A DNA stretch of 9,499 nucleotides from Candidatus Fermentibacterota bacterium. GTDB lineage: Bacteria > JAFGKV01. The notes under the pieces were generated by a model that did not search any database, was not told the origin of the DNA, and saw nothing but the letters and a program-made list of their open reading frames with translations. The position numbers were made by a program, and so were the translations under genes. The stretch covers positions 1 to 9,499 of the forward strand of contig JAUXFG010000151.1 in the NCBI GenBank assembly GCA_030620115.1. The letters are read 5' to 3'. Numbering within the stretch: the first letter of the stretch is position 1; each line of letters starts with the position of its first letter. Positions 1-6,996 of the stretch are shown here, one piece after another.

Positions 1-8
1 CCCCACCC

Positions 9-109
9 AGATTCTTCGGTCGCACTGCTTCCTCAGAATGACACGTGGTGCCGCATACTTCTGCATACTACCACTGTCATTCTGAGCGACTCCAAGGAGC
101 GAAGAATCT
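9..109. repeat. Inverted pair of a 35-bp dispersed repeat
   Basis: Two 35-bp elements face each other, at 9-43 and 75-109 (the second inverted). They share a 10-bp left arm (AGATTCTTCG) and a 12-bp right arm (CTCAGAATGACA) and differ in the 13-bp middle. A third copy lies at 9467-9499. As RNA the pair could fold into a long imperfect hairpin just past the trmFO stop, but no T-run follows on the minus strand, so I do not call it an intrinsic terminator. Elements with these arms recur between genes in many environmental bacterial genomes, to my recollection; their origin is unknown to me. Confidence 0.75.
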
Positions 110-160
110 CTCCTACATCCTCGTTCTGTCATCTCAACGCTGAACGCTCTCTTCCTCCCA

Positions 161-1489
161 TCATCCCATCACCCCATCCCGCCACTCCGCCAGCCTTTCC
201 AGTGACCGCTGGCAATGCCAGGCTCTCCTGGCCTTTCTACCTCTCACACCAACTGGTGCGGCGGGAAGAAGGCCAAAGTTCGCATTCATCGGTTGAAAGG
301 GCCCCGTCCCCGGCTCACTGACGTATCTGCAGAGGGAACCCAGCATGGTCTCCCGCGGCAAAGGTTCGATTTCGGAGCCGGACCGCTCGAAACAGAAGAA
401 GAGCGCGGCCAGGAGCCCTGTGCCTATGCTCTCCATGTATCCTTCTGTGCCACAAAGTTGCCCTGCTACCCTGACCTTCGGATCAAATCTCAGGGCGAGA
501 TCCACGGTGAGAAGGCGCGGCGAATCAAGATAGGTATTCCGATGGAGCTGGCCATACCTGAGGAATCTCGCCGCCTTCAAGCCAGGAAGCTTGCGAAATA
601 TCTCTCGTTGTGCCGGTTGCGAGAGGCGGGTCTGACATCCCACGAGATTGAAGCTTGTTCCACCCACATCCTCCAGCCTGAGCTGGATCACGGCACAAGG
701 TCGCCCACCCTCCGGCGGACGCAACCCAACGGGTCGAAACGGCCCGAACGCCAACGTATCATCGCCCCTTCTTGCCAGCTCCTCTATGGGCACACATGAT
801 TCAAAGAACTCGATCCTCTCCCAATCGCGCTCCACCGCCGGGTCGCCCTCCCTGAGATCCCTGACAAGAGTTCGGTATGTTCCTTCATCCAAGGGGATGT
901 TCCAGTAATCGCCACCCCCATCACCATAACGATCCGCCTTGAATAGATCGGAATAATCAATGGACTCTGCATCGATGATAGGGCTGATGGCATCGTAGAA
1001 GAAAAGCCTCTGCCGCCCGAATTCCTTTTCCAAAGATGACGAAAGCAAAGCGCTGGTGAGCGGACCGGTAGCGAGGATAATCGGTCTCCCCACGCCCCCA
1101 AAATCAGTAACCTCATGGCGCCGAAGTTCTACATTCGGATTGGATTCCAGCAACGATGTCACCAGATGCGAGAAGCGGTCCCGGTCGACCACCAGAGCCC
1201 GTCCTCCGGGCACCCTTGCCTCCTCAGCCACCTGGAGGAGAAAGCAGCCAAGCAGTCGAAGCTCCTCTTTCAATAGGGCTTGCCCCGAGGGCATGGTCTC
1301 GCTTTTCAGAGAGTTGGAGCAGACGAGCTCAGCCAGGTTCCCGGTGGTGTGGGCGGGGGTGGGCACATCGGGACGCATCTCGTAGAGCACCACCTTGATG
1401 CCCCGCGAGGCCAACTGCAGCGCTGCCTCGCACCCGGCAAGGCCTCCGCCGATGACATGACAGGGTTGTTCGTGGGGGTTAGCCCGCAA
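161..1489 (-). CDS. trmFO: Methylenetetrahydrofolate--tRNA-(uracil-5-)-methyltransferase TrmFO
   Basis: This cytosolic flavoprotein makes 5-methyluridine at position 54 of the tRNA T-loop, using 5,10-methylenetetrahydrofolate as carbon donor and reduced FAD. The N-terminus has the FAD-binding GGGLAGCEAA motif (from about residue 14), followed by LYEMRP, TPAH and AELVCSNSL. Cys57 in CSNS and Cys232 in ESCVPIEELARRG correspond to the two functional cysteines known in Bacillus TrmFO. The C-terminal HRNTYL, EGYMESIGTGLL and QPMNANFGLLP blocks are also typical. The chosen TTG start gives 442 aa, the usual family length, and has CGGAG six bases upstream. The alternative ATG at 1546 adds 19 unrelated residues, lies inside a dispersed repeat and lacks a Shine-Dalgarno site. 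The gene follows topA on the same strand, a widely conserved pairing. The family and function are secure; the exact start is not. Confidence 0.95.
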   Translation of the reverse strand: MRANPHEQPCHVIGGGLAGCEAALQLASRGIKVVLYEMRPDVPTPAHTTGNLAELVCSNSLKSETMPSGQALLKEELRLLGCFLLQVAEEARVPGGRALVVDRDRFSHLVTSLLESNPNVELRRHEVTDFGGVGRPIILATGPLTSALLSSSLEKEFGRQRLFFYDAISPIIDAESIDYSDLFKADRYGDGGGDYWNIPLDEGTYRTLVRDLREGDPAVERDWERIEFFESCVPIEELARRGDDTLAFGPFRPVGLRPPEGGRPCAVIQLRLEDVGGTSFNLVGCQTRLSQPAQREIFRKLPGLKAARFLRYGQLHRNTYLDSPRLLTVDLALRFDPKVRVAGQLCGTEGYMESIGTGLLAALFFCFERSGSEIEPLPRETMLGSLCRYVSEPGTGPFQPMNANFGLLPAAPVGVRGRKARRAWHCQRSLERLAEWRDGVMG

Positions 1490-1542
1490 CGCTAACTCCG
1501 AAGCTCTCCATCTGGTGTCGAGAGCCGTCCGAAGATAGACCA

Positions 1543-1578
1543 ACATTCAACATCGAACATCGAACGTCCAACGCCGAA
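1543..1578 (-). repeat. Degenerate heptamer tandem repeat, copy 1
   Basis: Read on the minus strand, this is about five tandem 7-bp units of consensus GTTSRAY, opening with TTCGGC. The same element occurs in plus orientation at 1639-1661, 4185-4222 and 9387-9426. It covers the ATG at 1546 that would otherwise extend trmFO. Positions 1563-1578 are an almost perfect inverted match (15 of 16) to 1641-1656. Confidence 0.7.
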
Positions 1579-1603
1579 GTGGAAGTGGAAGTGGAAGTGG
1601 AAG
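1576..1603 (+). repeat. GAAGTG hexamer microsatellite
   Basis: There are four perfect GAAGTG units followed by a partial unit. They sit in the trmFO-topA spacer, inside the 62-bp loop between the two arms of the heptamer inverted repeat. The tract is not within a credible gene. Copy number is likely to vary between strains by slippage. Confidence 0.85.
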
Positions 1604-1638
1604 AGATCAGAAGTTGGAGACGCGTTCTTGGTTCCCAT

Positions 1639-1661
1639 CGTTCGGCGTTGGATGTTGAACG
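1639..1661 (+). repeat. Degenerate heptamer tandem repeat, copy 2 (short)
   Basis: About three units of the GTTSRAY heptamer, preceded by TTCGGC. The element is inverted relative to the copy at 1543-1578, so the pair brackets the hexamer microsatellite. Confidence 0.6.
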
Positions 1662-1666
1662 TTTCC

Positions 1667-1700
1667 GCCCGCCTGCCCCGAGCAAAGTCGAAGGGCGGGC
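1667..1700. repeat. GC-rich inverted repeat after topA
   Basis: GCCCGCC (1667-1673) and GGCGGGC (1694-1700) are perfect 7-bp arms around a 20-bp loop, starting 7 bp past the topA stop. On the minus strand it would fold in the topA 3' end, but no T-run follows. The loop resembles another common dispersed intergenic element. It could stabilise the transcript end or be only a mobile-repeat remnant. Confidence 0.55.
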
Positions 1701-1707
1701 AGCCCAA

Positions 1708-3909
1708 CTATCTCGCAACCTCCTGACCGCAGCGCAGGCAGACAAGGGCTTCCTTGTTTCCCTTTTTCGCTTTGCTTGCGGCTCCGGCTCCACATGCAGG
1801 GCACGTCACGGCCTCGGGCTCGCTCCATGTCGCGAATTTGCATTCAGGGTAGCGGCTGCAGCCAAAAAAACGCTTCCCTGCCTTGCTGCGGCGCGTCACC
1901 AGCGTCCCGGTGCAGCCTTCGTTGGGGCATGGAATGCCCGTGGAAAGCGGCATAGTGGTCCTGCAACCAGGATATCGGCTGCAGGCCAGGAACTCCCCGA
2001 AACGCCCCGCCCTGCGAACCATGGGCGCGTCGCATTTCGGGCATCGGGCATCAGTCTCCGTGGGTGGCGTTCCTTCTCGATGCTTGTGCAGTGGTTGCGT
2101 GTGCCGGCATGAGGGAAAACCACTGCAAGCCAGAAACTCCCCGTGTCTCCCGAACTTCACCAGGAGTGGCCGTTCACAAATGGGGCACTTCTCGCCACTG
2201 TCACGTTGAATGGCTTTCCTGACCTCGCTCTGGGCACTCTCGGCCGCCACGAGCTGCGCTCGGAAAGACTCGTAGAAGTCAGATACCACCTGCACCCACG
2301 ACAACTCTCCCACCTCGACCTTGTCGAGTCGTTCCTCTAATTGCGCGGTGAAGCCCACGGCAAAAAGCTCGGGGAATCGTTCCACCAGGATAGTGCACAC
2401 CGCCCGCCCAAGTTCTGTAGGCTTCAGCTGCTTGCTTTCGATGGATACGTATCGTCGTCGTTTGAGCGTCGACAAGATCGTGGCGTATGTGCTTGGGCGA
2501 CCGATACCGCGGGCCTCAAGCTCCTTTACCAGCGATGCCTCGGTGAACCGGGGTTTTGGTTTCGTGAACTGCTGCTTCTTTTCGAGCCGCTTGAGCGTAA
2601 GCAATTGCCCTTTCTCCAGCAGTGGGAGCTCCTCCTCGGTCCGTTTCGCCGGCCACAAAACCGCGTGGCCATCAAACAGTTTCATCACCCCGGAAGCCCG
2701 CAACGTGTATCGGCCGGCGGTAATAAGGATAGTGGTTACTTCCACCTTCTCTCGCTCCATCTGTGACGCCAAGAACCGCCGCCAAATCAGCTCATAGAGG
2801 CGGAACTGTTGTTTGGAAAGCTGCTCTGTGAGGTCTGCCGGTTTCCGGTGCACGTTGGTGGGGCGTATGGCTTCGTGCGCGTCCTGAGCCCTTTTCCGGG
2901 AACCGTATACGGGCGTCCTGGAGGGCACATAGCGGTCGCCCCACTGCCCGCGAATGAAATCACGGGCCGCCTTCTGGGCCACGCTTGCCAGACGATAAGA
3001 ATCCGTCCGCATGTAGGTAATCAGACCCACATGTCCTTCTCCCCGAATATTCACGCCTTCGTAAAGCTCCTGGGCGATCTTCATGGTGCGTTCGGGCGAA
3101 AGACCCAATCGTACGCTGCTTTCCTGCTGGAGCGAACTGGTGATGAACGGGGCCGGTTGTTTTGTCGCCTTGGCCACGCGGTCGACTTTGGAGACGATGT
3201 ACTGCTCTCCGCACAGCGCATCATACGCCCTATCAGCCTCCGCGGCGCAGGTAAGCTTGACCTTCTTTCGGTTCTCAAGCGCAAGCACGGCCTCCAGCGA
3301 TCGACCCTCTTCATCAGCCAAGAAGATTTTGATCGTCCAATACTCTTGTGGAACAAATGCTTCGATTTCTTTCTCCCGTTCCCACACAAGCCGAAGCGCC
3401 ACCGACTGAACCCTCCCCGCCGAGAGATTCGTCTTCAACGTCCGCCATAGGAATGGGCTCACCTTATAGCCCACAAGGCGATCCAAGACACGCCGCGCCT
3501 GCTGCGCATCAACCTTATCCATATCGAGTTGGTGCGGATCTGCAATGGCGCGTGCGATAGCACTCTTGGTGATCTCGTTGAAGAGTACACGGAAACAGGG
3601 AGCCCCTGAGCGGAGGAGGATGGCCTTCACATGCCAGCTTATGGCTTCCCCTTCCCGATCCTGATCAGCGGCGAGGTAGATGGTTTCGCATTTCTTGGCC
3701 GAGGCACGTATCTGCTTGACGATCTTCCCCTTGCCTTTGATCACTTCATACGTGGGTTTGAAGGCATCCTCGGTGTCAACGCCCAACGTTCGGATAGGCA
3801 GATCTCTCACATGCCCCATGGAGGCCATGACCTCGTAGCCAGGACCGAGAAAGCCTTTTATCGTCCTTGCTTTTGCAGGGGATTCAACGATTACAAGCGA
3901 TTTTGCCAT
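1708..3909 (-). CDS. topA: DNA topoisomerase I (type IA)
   Basis: This 733-aa enzyme relaxes negative supercoils by single-strand cleavage and passage. The TOPRIM domain begins at the N-terminus (LVIVESPAKARTIKGFL), with metal-binding Glu9 and the DQD motif at 82-84 (AADQDREGE). The catalytic tyrosine is Tyr299 in GLITYMRTDS. GRPSTYATI (about 470-478) marks the core domain. The C-terminus carries four zinc-ribbon cysteine sets: 575/578/595/601, 623/626/643/649, 661/666/684/690 and 703/706/724/727. The start at 3909 gives the canonical MAKSLVIVES; an upstream ATG at 3957 adds 16 residues foreign to the family. The Shine-Dalgarno site is weak (GTGAAAG). trmFO follows 218 bp downstream. I could not identify a convincing promoter in the 350-bp leader. 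The function is certain. Confidence 0.97.
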   Translation of the reverse strand: MAKSLVIVESPAKARTIKGFLGPGYEVMASMGHVRDLPIRTLGVDTEDAFKPTYEVIKGKGKIVKQIRASAKKCETIYLAADQDREGEAISWHVKAILLRSGAPCFRVLFNEITKSAIARAIADPHQLDMDKVDAQQARRVLDRLVGYKVSPFLWRTLKTNLSAGRVQSVALRLVWEREKEIEAFVPQEYWTIKIFLADEEGRSLEAVLALENRKKVKLTCAAEADRAYDALCGEQYIVSKVDRVAKATKQPAPFITSSLQQESSVRLGLSPERTMKIAQELYEGVNIRGEGHVGLITYMRTDSYRLASVAQKAARDFIRGQWGDRYVPSRTPVYGSRKRAQDAHEAIRPTNVHRKPADLTEQLSKQQFRLYELIWRRFLASQMEREKVEVTTILITAGRYTLRASGVMKLFDGHAVLWPAKRTEEELPLLEKGQLLTLKRLEKKQQFTKPKPRFTEASLVKELEARGIGRPSTYATILSTLKRRRYVSIESKQLKPTELGRAVCTILVERFPELFAVGFTAQLEERLDKVEVGELSWVQVVSDFYESFRAQLVAAESAQSEVRKAIQRDSGEKCPICERPLLVKFGRHGEFLACSGFPSCRHTQPLHKHREGTPPTETDARCPKCDAPMVRRAGRFGEFLACSRYPGCRTTMPLSTGIPCPNEGCTGTLVTRRSKAGKRFFGCSRYPECKFATWSEPEAVTCPACGAGAASKAKKGNKEALVCLRCGQEVAR

Positions 3910-4184
3910 GATATCTTTCACTCTGTTAGGAGAGCGTCGCTGCGCTCCGCTTCGCAACTGGGGTTTTGGGGTATTGGAATATTGGGTTTGAGGATTCTGC
4001 GTTTATTCGCTCCCTATCGAGGAATCCCCTTTCCAACATTCCCGCATTTCGCATTTCTTCCCAATCCATCAATCTCTTCTCCCAATCACCAATTCATCAG
4101 CATCTCTTGAGAAACACGCTCGATCGCGTCCGTCGTATCGAGCTTCTACGGCCATGACGAAGCATGGCCCTCCATCATCCTCAC
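3910..4184. other. Gene-free spacer upstream of topA
   Basis: I see no credible coding sequence here. The stretch 3960-4110 is pyrimidine-rich on the plus strand, with AT-rich low-complexity sequence. Its conceptual translations resemble spurious peptides I associate with dispersed repeats, so it is probably decayed repeat DNA. Near 3930-3957 a GC-rich stretch can fold on itself in the topA 5' leader (GAGCG/CGCTC). The topA promoter should lie in this region or just above, but no -35/-10 pair was convincing. Confidence 0.5.
4150..4169. repeat. Perfect 7-bp inverted repeat
   Basis: GGCCATG (4150-4156) and CATGGCC (4163-4169) are separated by 6 bp. No T-run follows on either strand, so it is not an intrinsic terminator by sequence. 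It could be a protein-binding palindrome or part of a repeat. Confidence 0.5.
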
Positions 4185-4222
4185 TTCGACGTTGAATGTT
4201 GAATGTTCGATGTTCGGTGTTC
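4185..4222 (+). repeat. Degenerate heptamer tandem repeat, copy 3
   Basis: After TTCGAC come about four to five tandem 7-bp units of type GTTSRAT. The structure and orientation match the copy at 9387-9426. It lies just past the stop of the exported-protein gene at 4261. Confidence 0.75.
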
Positions 4223-4260
4223 ATCCCCCATCCCAGCAATCCAGCATTTCCCCATCCTTC

Positions 4261-4872
4261 CTACCCCTGTCCAAGCCGCTGATACACCACCGCCGCAAAT
4301 GTCGCAAGAAAAAGCACGATCACCACTTGAAGGAGCAGAGAGCTATGGCCTTTCCCCTCCTCCGCGTCCTCGGTCTCCACATCAGCCGACGTCTCCGGCA
4401 CCAAACGAGGATCAAGTTGCGCCAACAAATCATCCCCAGGAAGGCTGGTGGGGATTTCGCCCCGGTAATCATAACCCGTGGGTACCTGGAAGGGCGCCTT
4501 CGAGCTCCTGGCCGAGGTGAACCCTTTGCCCATTCGCGCCTCTATGTAGTACTCGACCCCAGATCGCCCCACCAGCCGAGCAGGAATGAGGGCCTGGAAT
4601 AGATCCAGCTCAAGCATGGCCATGGGAATTTCCTGGAATCCACTATCGGATCCCAGCGTCCTGACAAAGAGCCGCACATTGATCATCTCCGGGTTGGGGC
4701 ATTCCACTGCGGCCGTCACGTAGAGCTGGATGAACGGCTCACAATCCAAGGGCGGCTCATGTGAGACGCTCAAGGCAACCTCACTGGATTCCAGGTCTTC
4801 AGGGATCTCTCCAACGGCAAAGGCGGCAAGAGGTACGGTAACCAGAAAGAGGATCGAAACAAGACGTGTCAT
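4261..4872 (-). CDS. Exported protein with C-terminal membrane anchor, unknown function
   Basis: This 203-aa protein is not one I can name. Residues 1-19 form a signal peptide with a likely cut after AFA. Residues 40-130 look like a single beta-sandwich domain. The pattern, with IQLYVTAAV early, alternating hydrophobic strands, and IPARLVGRSGVEYYIEAR late, resembles Ig/fibronectin-like modules of secreted bacterial proteins. Cys44 and Cys58 could pair. A Glu/Asp-rich linker (about 160-174) precedes a transmembrane segment at 178-197 and a short tail (YQRLGQG). The mature domain would therefore sit outside the cytoplasmic membrane, anchored at its C-terminus. The start has AGGGAG just upstream. 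The gene lies beyond the terminator of the pilin operon and has its own putative promoter, so co-function with the pilus is only a positional guess. Confidence 0.8.
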   Translation of the reverse strand: MTRLVSILFLVTVPLAAFAVGEIPEDLESSEVALSVSHEPPLDCEPFIQLYVTAAVECPNPEMINVRLFVRTLGSDSGFQEIPMAMLELDLFQALIPARLVGRSGVEYYIEARMGKGFTSARSSKAPFQVPTGYDYRGEIPTSLPGDDLLAQLDPRLVPETSADVETEDAEEGKGHSSLLLQVVIVLFLATFAAVVYQRLGQG

Positions 4873-4899
4873 CGAATACTCCCTTCAGTATACTCAGGG

Positions 4900-4927
4900 A
4901 ATATGCGCGTCATCATGGCCCAGTCAA
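4900..4927 (-). promoter_or_regulatory. Putative sigma-70 promoter for the exported-protein gene
   Basis: On the minus strand TTGACT (4922-4927) is followed after 16 bp by CATATT (4900-4905). This would start transcription near 4893, about 20 nt before the ATG at 4872. The -35 is good (5 of 6) and the -10 moderate (4 of 6). It lies between the pilin-operon terminator and the gene, where an independent promoter is expected. Confidence 0.45.
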
Positions 4928-4990
4928 CCCGTGGCACCCCGCGCGGCGATGGGCTCCCCATTCGTGGTTCGTGACGATGAGAAGAATGAG

Positions 4991-5028
4991 ACAAAAAGAG
5001 GGGGCCTCGGCCCTGCCGAAGCCCCCTC
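4991..5028 (-). terminator. Rho-independent terminator of the pilin operon
   Basis: On the minus strand a 14-bp stem (one G-U pair) with a 3-nt AGG loop spans 5028-4998. It begins with GAGGGGGC and is followed directly by TTTTTGT. It starts 28 nt past the pilX-like stop. No T-run flanks the other side, so it acts only leftward. Confidence 0.92.
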
Positions 5029-5055
5029 AATCGGTCGCTCTCTAAAAACGCCGCG

Positions 5056-6459
5056 CTAGTAAACCTCTCTCCAGCTCCCCTCACACTTCGATACCTTGGT
5101 AATCGGCTGGTTATGATCTTTCAAAGGAGGAAACCCAGGTGGTGGGCACCTGCACCCGCGCTTGTCGTGCGTGGTGTCCGTGCCGTACCCGTGCTCGAAA
5201 TGCCAGTCCTCGGTCGCCGTAATCTCGGCCACAACTAAGCCGCCATACATATAGAGGATTCCCTCACGGTCACGTCCAGTGCAGTTGACAACATCCAGTT
5301 TCCCATCGCTCCGAAGAGCGATCAGATAGGCCTGGATGATGCGATCGCCGTCCACGCCAAGCGGATTAACGTCGGGAATGATGATGTCGCCATCGCGCTT
5401 GTAGGCCGCCACCAGTCCCAACATATCATCACAGTGCGGGTTGAAGCGGGGATCATCGGCCAGGAGTATGTCATCCTGTATGATGATGTTCCGGTCCACC
5501 ACGATGGTAAGCTGCCCGTTCAGCGTTCCGCTGACATCGGCATCGCCTTCGCCGCCGGTGAATTCGACGTGGCACACGCCGGGGATCGGGATCGGCATCA
5601 CCGTGCTATCGGCCAGCGCATGATTCCATACCGCTATGGTCCCATCAGCATGGAGCAGGATCCTCGTATTCTTCTCCCACACATAGTTCGGATCGATCCC
5701 GTCCACCACGTTTCCGAAATCGGGCGGGTAGTCGATCTTGTCGACACCTGTCTCGTACCCCTCGTAGAAGGTGGCGAAGCACTCGGGCTCAGTGCCGCCA
5801 CCGCAGCCGCTTTCCCCCCCTTTTTTGAAACTGTTGTGGTGCTGGCTCACAGGTCCCCAGAAACGGGCTCCAATCCACGGGGGATAATCGGGGGGATTCT
5901 TATTTGCTATCCACATCTGACCGTTGCAATGGACCGGTCCTTTGACCACATCGTAGTCCCCGAAATACGCTTGGCACCTTTCGAAGAACTGCGCATAACA
6001 TGACGAGTTGTCGTACCCGACACTAACATCGATTTCAGTCGCTCCTTGCGTGCCGTGGGCCGTGGTCCCATCAGCATGGATAATATACTTCCACGTACGG
6101 TCATCGCCTCCGATGTCCGAGCAATCGAAGCCTCCTTCGCTGCAGTCGTTGGCGGCATCGGCGTAGATAACCGGATTCGTCGTGCCGCAGGATACCACAC
6201 TTATGCTCCCAAGGGGGATGCTCCCCCCGGCTTGGCACGGCGCCGGGTCTTGGTTCTGAAGCCATTGGTAGCCATACGCCAGCCCGGCCTCCGAGAGCTG
6301 CCCGGCAGACATCGACTCCTGCTCATTGAACGACATCTTATACTCTGTCACGGACGATGTCATGAATCCGCCCGCCAGAATTCCCAGGATCAGGAGTGAA
6401 AAGATGGCCATGATGAGAGCCATGCCCTTTTTCCCTGCTCCTCCATGAAATGCTGTCAT
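5056..6459 (-). CDS. pilX: PilX-like pilus assembly protein, large and cysteine-rich
   Basis: This 467-aa protein is the last gene of the minor-pilin operon. Residues 10-70 match the PilX N-terminal type: a short basic start (GKKGMALIMAIFSLLILGIL), a membrane helix, then an amphipathic helix with NEQESMSAGQLSEAGLAYGY. There is no clear class III prepilin cleavage site. The rest is predicted extracytoplasmic and holds 15 cysteines. The C-terminal third (about 305-445) has GTLNGQLTIVVDRNIII, DDMLGLVAAY and GYGTDTTHDKR..PPPGFPP blocks. I recall these from large PilX-like proteins with a DUF4900-type domain; that name needs checking. PilX proteins of Pseudomonas and Neisseria are under half this length. 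The ATG at 6459 has GAGGAGG upstream; a 14-residue upstream extension would overlap pilW. An A6G7 run in the coding strand (5814-5826) sits mid-gene. Confidence 0.82.
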   Translation of the reverse strand: MTAFHGGAGKKGMALIMAIFSLLILGILAGGFMTSSVTEYKMSFNEQESMSAGQLSEAGLAYGYQWLQNQDPAPCQAGGSIPLGSISVVSCGTTNPVIYADAANDCSEGGFDCSDIGGDDRTWKYIIHADGTTAHGTQGATEIDVSVGYDNSSCYAQFFERCQAYFGDYDVVKGPVHCNGQMWIANKNPPDYPPWIGARFWGPVSQHHNSFKKGGESGCGGGTEPECFATFYEGYETGVDKIDYPPDFGNVVDGIDPNYVWEKNTRILLHADGTIAVWNHALADSTVMPIPIPGVCHVEFTGGEGDADVSGTLNGQLTIVVDRNIIIQDDILLADDPRFNPHCDDMLGLVAAYKRDGDIIIPDVNPLGVDGDRIIQAYLIALRSDGKLDVVNCTGRDREGILYMYGGLVVAEITATEDWHFEHGYGTDTTHDKRGCRCPPPGFPPLKDHNQPITKVSKCEGSWREVY

Positions 6460-6470
6460 GAGACCCTCCT

Positions 6471-6986
6471 CTATAGGTTTCTGGTTTTCACCTTGCCACA
6501 CAAGATCAATGTATCCGTCCCGTCGGTGCTCAATACACCGAGGGTCACCTCAATGCCTTTCACCGCTTGATCGGTCATAAGTGTAATAGGAGTCGGCAGG
6601 ATACTACCTTCAGGGTTGGTGTATTCGAAGTTCAACAGGAACGCGTTGGGTATCAGTTCCTGCATGCCGCTCCCGCCGGCCTCGCGCTTCAACCAATTCC
6701 CGACGAGGGCGTACTTGTAGGTCATCAGCGCTGAGGTGCCGATCTTGGCATCGAACTGAATTGAATTGGCCTCTCCCTGCTGGATCCCACTCACATGACG
6801 CAGCTCACGGCTCAGTATGTCAAATGCCGCCCGCGCATCATTTGTCTTGATCGCCCGCATCTGCAACGGCTCATTCAGATTGAGGTGGCCGCGAAACAAC
6901 ATGAGGACCGCCGCGCTGATGAACATGAAGACCACTATGGCTATCAACAACTCCACCAGCGTTGTTCCACGCGTTTTCCGTGTCAT
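6471..6986 (-). CDS. pilW: Type IV pilus minor pilin, PilW-like
   Basis: This 171-aa type IV pilin-like protein has a short leader (MTRKTRG) cut by prepilin peptidase after Gly7, then TTLVELLIAIVVFMFISAAVLML. Glu at mature position +5 is kept, but +1 is Thr instead of the usual Phe/Met. The remainder is a globular domain with RAAFDILSRELRHVSGI, the helix-strand pattern of PilW/GspJ-like proteins. It is probably part of the minor-pilin complex that primes filament assembly at the inner membrane. GGAGG lies 6 bases before the ATG and overlaps the pilV-like stop, and the gap is 10 bp, indicating translational coupling. The assignment as PilW rests on its third position in the cluster and on length; GspJ-like is the alternative. 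Confidence 0.82.
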   Translation of the reverse strand: MTRKTRGTTLVELLIAIVVFMFISAAVLMLFRGHLNLNEPLQMRAIKTNDARAAFDILSRELRHVSGIQQGEANSIQFDAKIGTSALMTYKYALVGNWLKREAGGSGMQELIPNAFLLNFEYTNPEGSILPTPITLMTDQAVKGIEVTLGVLSTDGTDTLILCGKVKTRNL

Positions 6987-6996
6987 TGACGACCTC

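Noticed and set aside
1576-1603. CRISPR-like repeat array
   Set aside because: The units are contiguous hexamers without spacers; it is a microsatellite.
215-2112. Several open frames on the plus strand over trmFO and topA
   Set aside because: They lie antisense to two certain genes, have no recognisable domains or ribosome-binding sites, and reflect the high-GC codon bias of the opposite strand.
3960-4157. Short frames in the topA upstream spacer
   Set aside because: Low-complexity peptides typical of dispersed-repeat DNA, with no start signals; treated as non-coding.
4887-4892. TATACT as -10 box for the exported-protein gene
   Set aside because: It would start the transcript about 8 nt from the ATG and cut into the Shine-Dalgarno site; the upstream TTGACT-N16-CATATT pair fits better.
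5814-5826. Programmed -1 frameshift at the A6G7 tract
   Set aside because: The zero frame is TTC AAA AAA GGG, so a canonical A_AAA_AAG slippery heptamer is not in phase; random slippage or phase variation is the better reading.
5434-6003. 189-aa plus-strand frame opposite pilX
   Set aside because: It is fully antisense to the PilX-like gene, has no family features, and no promoter or Shine-Dalgarno site supports it.
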